Shown piece by piece: positions 59,457-63,757 of a DNA stretch of 63,757 nucleotides. Both the position numbers and the translations under genes were made by a program. The stretch's first letter is position 1; each line of letters begins with the position of its first letter. Source of the stretch: Mesorhizobium qingshengii (GTDB lineage Bacteria > Pseudomonadota > Alphaproteobacteria > Rhizobiales > Rhizobiaceae). The DNA is taken from NCBI RefSeq assembly GCF_027563465.1, contig NZ_JAPFQA010000023.1, forward strand, positions 1 to 63,757. Reading direction: 5' to 3'. The notes beneath the pieces were generated by a model. That model searched no databases. It saw only the letters and a program-made list of their open reading frames with translations, and was not told the origin of the DNA.

Positions 59457-61118
59457 ATGACCATGAAAATCAGTGCATTGGCCGGAAAGCCGGCCCCGGC
59501 AGACCTGCTCGTCAACGTCGCCAAGCTCGTCACCGCCTATTACAGCCAGGCACCGGACCCTGCCAACCCCTTGCAGCGGGTGGCGTTCGGCACGTCCGGG
59601 CATCGCGGCAAGGCGTTTGAGAACACTTTCAACGAGGCGCATGTGCTGGCAATCAGCCAAGCCATTTGCCTCTACCGCAAGCGACAGGGTATCGACGGTC
59701 CCATATTCGTCGGCATCGATACCCATGCGCTATCGGAGCCAGCCTTTGTAAGCGCACTTGAGGTGCTGGCCGCGAACGGAGCGGAGGTGATGATGGCGAC
59801 CGGTGGCGAGTATACGCCCACCCCGGCCATCTCCCACGCAATCCTCAACTACAACAACGGCCGCAAGACCGGGCTTGCCGATGGCATCGTCATCACGCCG
59901 TCGCACAATCCACCCCGCGACGGAGGCTTCAAGTACAACCCGCCCAATGGCGGGCCGGCGGATACCGATGTCACTGGCTGGATCGAAAAACAGGCCAATG
60001 ATCTGCTTGGCAACGGCCTGAAAGGCGTGCGGCGGATGCCGTTCGAGAAAGCCCTTCATGCGCCGACAACCCACGCCTACAATTTCCTGAGCGCTTACGT
60101 GAACGATCTCGGCAATGTCATCGACATGGATGCCATTCGCGGAGCGCATGTCCGCATGGGCGTCGACCCGCTCGGCGGCGCGGGAGTCCACTACTGGCCC
60201 GCCATTGCCGACCACTACAAGCTCGACTTGACCATCGTCAATCGGCAGGTCGATCCCACTTTTCATTTCATGACGGTCGATTGGGATGGCCAGATCCGCA
60301 TGGACCCGTCTTCATCCTACGCCATGCAAGGCCTTATCAGCCTGAAGGGCCAATTTGACATCGCTTTCGCGTGCGACACCGATCACGACCGGCACGGCAT
60401 CGTCACGCGCAGTGCCGGGCTGCTGCCGGCCAATCATTACTTGTCGGTGGCGATTGATTACCTGTTCCAGCATCGCCCTGAATGGCGCAAGGCCGCCGCC
60501 GTTGGAAAAACGGTGGTGAGCAGCCAGATGATCGATCGCGTCAGCGCCAGGCTGAAGCGCAGGCTGTATGAAGTGCCGGTCGGTTTCAAATGGTTCGCCG
60601 AGGGCCTTCAGGACAGCTCGCTGGGTTTTTGCGGCGAGGAAAGCGCTGGAGCGACGTTCATGCGCCGCAACGGTGCCGTCTGGACGACCGACAAGGACGG
60701 CATTGTCCCGGCGCTGCTGTCGGCCGAGATCACGGCAAGGATGGGTCGCGATCCCGGCGAGGTTTATCGCGACCTGGCGAAGGCGTTGGGCGAACCGGTC
60801 GCCGACCGGCTCCAGGCAACCGCAACCCCAGCACAAAAGGAGAAACTGTCGAAGCTTTCACCGCATGAGATCACGTCGAAGACCTTGGCTGGGGAACCGA
60901 TCCGGTCGGTACTTAGCCGGGCACCGGGCAACAATGCCGAAATCGGCGGCGTCAAGGTGGCCACGGAAAACGGCTGGTTTGCCGCACGCCCGTCGGGCAC
61001 TGAAGACATCTACAAGATCTACGGGGAGAGTTTTCGCGGACAGGACCATCTGCGCGCCATTCTCGCCGAGGCCCAGACGATCGTCGACCATGTACTCGGG
61101 GCAACCCAAGGAAACTGA
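59457..61118 (+). CDS. pgm: Phosphoglucomutase (alpha-D-glucose specific)
   Basis: This 553-residue Pgm of the E. coli type (546) carries FGTSGHRGKAFENTFNE near the start, the phosphoserine loop ITPSHNPPRDGGFKYNPPNG, the metal loop ACDTDHDRHG, sugar-binding GFCGEESAGA, and the phosphate-binding ARPSGTEDIYK. It interconverts glucose 6-phosphate and glucose 1-phosphate, linking central sugars to glycogen, trehalose and polysaccharide precursors. The ATG at 59457 follows the tkt stop by 10 bases; an upstream in-frame start would overlap tkt. It is the last gene of the four-gene operon and converges with the broken DUF488 gene. Confidence 0.95.
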   Translation: MTMKISALAGKPAPADLLVNVAKLVTAYYSQAPDPANPLQRVAFGTSGHRGKAFENTFNEAHVLAISQAICLYRKRQGIDGPIFVGIDTHALSEPAFVSALEVLAANGAEVMMATGGEYTPTPAISHAILNYNNGRKTGLADGIVITPSHNPPRDGGFKYNPPNGGPADTDVTGWIEKQANDLLGNGLKGVRRMPFEKALHAPTTHAYNFLSAYVNDLGNVIDMDAIRGAHVRMGVDPLGGAGVHYWPAIADHYKLDLTIVNRQVDPTFHFMTVDWDGQIRMDPSSSYAMQGLISLKGQFDIAFACDTDHDRHGIVTRSAGLLPANHYLSVAIDYLFQHRPEWRKAAAVGKTVVSSQMIDRVSARLKRRLYEVPVGFKWFAEGLQDSSLGFCGEESAGATFMRRNGAVWTTDKDGIVPALLSAEITARMGRDPGEVYRDLAKALGEPVADRLQATATPAQKEKLSKLSPHEITSKTLAGEPIRSVLSRAPGNNAEIGGVKVATENGWFAARPSGTEDIYKIYGESFRGQDHLRAILAEAQTIVDHVLGATQGN

Positions 61119-61147
61119 ATCGGCTTACCGCTGGCGGTGATCGATAC

Positions 61148-61776
61148 CTATTTCCCGAGGAGATGCTCCCCGGGATAAACAATCGTTCCATCATCGCGCA
61201 CGACAGCACCTGGTGTCAGACTGGCCTCCTCGACATGATCGGCCCCAAGGATATGCATGACGCGTTCGCCTTCTGCGAGCAGGTAGTCGGAAATGATGCG
61301 GCGGTGGCAGCGCCACCAGACGGCTTCCGCGCACATGATTGCGCAGCGATGCCGGCTGCCGAGCTCTCGCAGTTGCGCCAAGCCTTTGGCGAACGGCTCG
61401 GTCAGCGCATAGCGTAGTTGCGAAAACCACGTACGCGCCAATAGCTATTGGGGGAAGGTTCCGCGCCACGCGCCCTGCCCCGCAAGCCGCCAAGCGCGGT
61501 GATATGCTCATAGCCGATCCGCCACGGCGCCAACGCTGCCGGAAGGCTTTCGCCGTTGAACTGCGGATTGGTGCGCGAACGCGGCATCGAGCGCACATCG
61601 ACAACCAAATCGACACGAGACTGCGCAAGCAGTTCGCCGAACTCGACGATCGTGCGCGTGGAATGGCCTATGGTGAAGAAGCTGTTCGTTTCGATTCCAA
61701 TCTGGCGGCGCGTGGCGACCGGCCACCTCGGTGCGGATCGTAGCCGGTTTATCTTCCAGATCGAAAAGGCCTCCAT
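61148..61776 (-). pseudogene. DUF488 domain gene with a frameshift
   Basis: The first part (to about 61414) encodes FFTIGHSTRTIVEFGELLAQ, LVVDVRSMPRSRTNPQFNG and YWRVRGFRNYA, and then hits a stop at 61402-61404. The second part, in another frame, encodes ALTEPFAKGLAQLREL, CAIMCAEAVWWRCHRRIIS and the family's C-terminus. The junction AACTACG|CTATGCG fits loss of four bases (expected NYADYALT). The intact product would be about 200 residues of unknown function. The start is uncertain (ATG 61776 is used). It is divergent from the DUF2945 gene, with a general-stress promoter match between them. Confidence 0.8.
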
Positions 61777-61792
61777 CGGGAAGCGATTCACC

Positions 61793-61817
61793 GGAACCGA
61801 ATTCGAGCGCGATGGTT
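61793..61817 (+). promoter_or_regulatory. EcfG/RpoE2-type promoter before the DUF2945 gene
   Basis: GGAAC (61793-61797), 16 bases, GGTT (61814-61817); the GTT core stands at exactly the consensus spacing. It lies 88 bases before the DUF2945 start. Confidence 0.5.
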
Positions 61818-61905
61818 GAGTTATATATCCTCGCCGTGCAACCGCGCCATCCAGGCGCGAAACGGCGTCGTGGTTCCGAGAACCCACGTTACCCGGTCGA
61901 GCTTC

Positions 61906-62121
61906 ATGGCGGATAGATTCAAAGTCGGCGATCACGTGAGCTGGGATTCGGAAGCCGGGCGCGTCAGCGGCACGATCGTCCGTGTCCACACAGGCAACTT
62001 CGAGGTCCATGGCTACACACACCATGCGAGTGAGGAAGCGCCGCAATACGAAATCAAAAGCAGCAAGACCGAGCACATCGCCTTTCACAAGGATTCGGCG
62101 CTCACCAGACTTCGCGGCTGA
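61906..62121 (+). CDS. DUF2945 (HVA1/Tudor-like) domain protein
   Basis: This 71-residue protein has the pattern FKVGDHVSWDSEAGRVSGTI, VHGYTHHASEEAPQYEIKSS and TEHIAFHKDSAL of the DUF2945 (hypervirulence-associated, Tudor-like) family. It is a single small beta-barrel that may bind protein or nucleic acid; role unknown. The ATG at 61906 gives the family start. The promoter match upstream and its place at the edge of a block of metabolic and redox genes point to stress control. The next gene starts 43 bases downstream. Confidence 0.85.
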   Translation: MADRFKVGDHVSWDSEAGRVSGTIVRVHTGNFEVHGYTHHASEEAPQYEIKSSKTEHIAFHKDSALTRLRG

Positions 62122-62164
62122 CGCTTCGCCAGAGGCCGATCGATCGAAAGAAGGCAGTTGACCG

Positions 62165-63757
62165 ATGCCCACCAACTCGCAGCCTCCTTCGTCCGAACCG
62201 ATCCGCGCCAAGCTCAGCGACGCCGACGATTGCATCCGTCTCAATCATTGGATGTCGCCGCAAAAAGGGATTTTCCCACGCATCCGCATTGGGACTCACT
62301 GGATCAATACGCTGTGGGCGCTGCCGATCGGCGCCGCCGCTCTGCTCTGCATGATTGCCTCGGCACAGAGCTTGCGGGAGCTTCCGGGCGTGGCTGCCTT
62401 CATCCAGAACCATCCGGGCATCGCTCAATCGACACCATTGGTGGATTCTGGTTTTCCCTGGTGGCTGCAAGTCCAACATTTCCTGAACATGTTCTTCATG
62501 CTCTTCATCATGCGGTCCGGCCTGCAAATCCTGGCCGACCATCCACGACTGTATTGGGGACGAGACTGCACGCCGGGAACCGATTGGTTTCGTTTCCAGG
62601 TGCCGGTGCCGAAGGACCGCGTCTGGACGGCGAAGGATGATTCCGTCACGCTGCCGACATGGCTTGGGATTCCGGGCCTCCGGCACACGCTCGGCCTATC
62701 GCGCTGGTGGCATTTCTCAATCAATCTCTTATGGCTGATCAACGGAGTAGCCTTCTACGTTCTACTCTTTTCAACCGATCAGTGGCGCAGGCTGGTGCCG
62801 ATGACTTGGGAAGTTTTCCCGGCCGCGCTCTCGACGGCGATCCAGTATGCCTCGCTGAACTTCCCGGTTGATGAGGGCTGGACCCGCTACAACGGCCTCC
62901 AGCAACTCAGCTACTTCGTCACCGTGTTCATCGCTGCGCCTGTCTCGATCGCCACAGGGCTGATGCAGAGCCCCGCGATTTCCAATGCGGCAGGATGGTT
63001 TGGCCGATTATTCAACCGGCAGGCCATGCGATCGGTTCATTTCATCTCGTTCGGCTGGTTCGTCGGCTTCATCCTGGCGCATGGCGCGATGGTCTTCGTC
63101 ACCGGCATCCGGCAGAATACCAACCATATGTTCGCCGGGATCGACGACGCTTCATGGACGGGTTTCCCCCTGTTCCTTGTGGCGATGGCCATCCTCTTCG
63201 CAACCTGGCTAGTCGTCTCGCCCCTCACCATCCGCTATGCCCGGTTTGTGCAGCGCACCGGCGCATTCATGATCGGCTGGCTGATGGGGCCGGCAGAAGG
63301 CTGGGATCCGCGCTCGCAAATGACGAAGAAGGATATTTCGCCTTATTTCTGGCCGAACGGCACGATGCCTAGTTCCGAGGAATTTGACGATCTCGTAGCT
63401 GGGAATTTCGCGAGCTACGCACTGCGCATCAGCGGGCTCGTCGAGACGCCGAGCCAATTCTCCCTGGCCGAGCTCAAGGCAATGCCAAAACAGGAACAGA
63501 TCACCACGCATTTCTGCATCCAGGGTTGGTCCGGCGTCGCCGAATGGGGCGGCGTGCCCATGCGCGATATTCTGGACCTGGTGAAGCCTACACCGGATGC
63601 CCGCTACGCCGTGTTCTATTCGCTGGCTGATGGTGCCGATGGTGGTCGCTACTACGATGTCCACAAGATCGAAAATATGTGGCACGACCTGACGATTCTT
63701 GCCTATGAGATGAATGGCGCGCCACTCAGCGTTTTGCACGGCGCGCCCTTGCGGCTG
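62165..63757 (+). CDS. Cytochrome b561-like/molybdopterin oxidoreductase fusion, partial
   Basis: The frame is open from ATG 62165 to the window end (531 codons), so the C-terminus is missing. The first 370 residues or so form a cytochrome b-like membrane region with several helices and His pairs (RIGTHWINTLWALPIGAAAL, WWLQVQHFLNMFFMLFIMRS, WWHFSINLLWLINGVAFYV, VHFISFGWFVGFILAHG). The soluble part that follows is a sulfite-oxidase-type molybdopterin domain (SYALRISGLVETPSQFSLAE and TTHFCIQGWSGVAEWGGVPM, whose Cys should bind molybdenum). This suggests a membrane oxidoreductase passing electrons from a periplasmic or cytoplasmic molybdenum site through haem to quinone. The substrate is unknown. 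Confidence 0.82.
   Translation, partial: MPTNSQPPSSEPIRAKLSDADDCIRLNHWMSPQKGIFPRIRIGTHWINTLWALPIGAAALLCMIASAQSLRELPGVAAFIQNHPGIAQSTPLVDSGFPWWLQVQHFLNMFFMLFIMRSGLQILADHPRLYWGRDCTPGTDWFRFQVPVPKDRVWTAKDDSVTLPTWLGIPGLRHTLGLSRWWHFSINLLWLINGVAFYVLLFSTDQWRRLVPMTWEVFPAALSTAIQYASLNFPVDEGWTRYNGLQQLSYFVTVFIAAPVSIATGLMQSPAISNAAGWFGRLFNRQAMRSVHFISFGWFVGFILAHGAMVFVTGIRQNTNHMFAGIDDASWTGFPLFLVAMAILFATWLVVSPLTIRYARFVQRTGAFMIGWLMGPAEGWDPRSQMTKKDISPYFWPNGTMPSSEEFDDLVAGNFASYALRISGLVETPSQFSLAELKAMPKQEQITTHFCIQGWSGVAEWGGVPMRDILDLVKPTPDARYAVFYSLADGADGGRYYDVHKIENMWHDLTILAYEMNGAPLSVLHGAPLRL

Noticed and set aside
1..63757. CRISPR arrays, rRNA and tRNA genes
   Set aside because: No regularly spaced repeats, cloverleaf-like sequence or rRNA signature was found on reading; a tRNAscan-SE/Infernal run would be decisive.

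Overview
The window is high-GC, densely coded DNA of an alphaproteobacterium in the order Hyphomicrobiales, most likely Mesorhizobium or a close relative. The clues are a rhizobial-type mosaic intergenic repeat (about 9053-9166), DUF930, DUF982, DUF5681 and DUF1269 proteins, an epimerase resembling the L-ribulose 3-epimerase described from M. loti, and promoter-like sites matching the alphaproteobacterial general stress sigma factor (EcfG/RpoE2 type). No rRNA, tRNA or CRISPR array was seen. All assignments come from reading motifs and gene context; no database search was run.

Left part (1-8.4 kb). The 3' end of a pyruvate dehydrogenase E2 gene and a terminator-like hairpin are followed by an Fbp/Afu-type ABC importer (binding protein, fused double permease, ATPase). 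Next is an old tandem duplication of a DUF930 gene plus the tail of a HAD phosphatase gene. One HAD copy is intact and the other is a remnant.

Sugar block (8.5-22 kb). A complete glucitol-type PTS (GutM, IIC, IIB, IIA and an HPr-Enzyme I fusion) lies beside a SorC-family regulator. Two divergent operons follow. One carries a class II aldolase, an FGGY kinase and a HAD-IIA phosphatase. The other carries a DeoR regulator, a second FGGY kinase, a broken gene and a ketose 3-epimerase. Together they look like rare-sugar catabolism.

Envelope and stress block (22-40.3 kb). This holds a cupin, a multicopper oxidase, a YqaA-like protein, a cytochrome b561, several small membrane or lipoprotein stress-type genes (one with two Kazal-like modules), an alpha/beta-hydrolase, an AI-2E-family permease and an AraC regulator. 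It ends with a tightly packed seven-gene minus-strand operon: HdeD, RND adaptor, RND pump, HdeD, family 2 glycosyltransferase, HlyD-like adaptor and a small zinc-ribbon protein. This operon is the best candidate for an undescribed system.

Right part (40.3-63.8 kb). Arginine deiminase lies with two related antiporters. A gene-poor accessory patch follows, with a ParB-methyltransferase fusion and a DUF5681 gene cut by an in-frame stop. Then come a DUF2062 protein, a membrane PQQ glucose dehydrogenase behind a consensus EcfG-type promoter, and a beta-carbonic anhydrase. A DUF982 gene precedes a sugar-phosphate operon (transaldolase, phosphoglucose isomerase, transketolase, phosphoglucomutase). 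The window closes with a frameshifted DUF488 gene, a DUF2945 gene behind another EcfG-like site, and a cytochrome b-molybdopterin oxidoreductase fusion that runs off the end.
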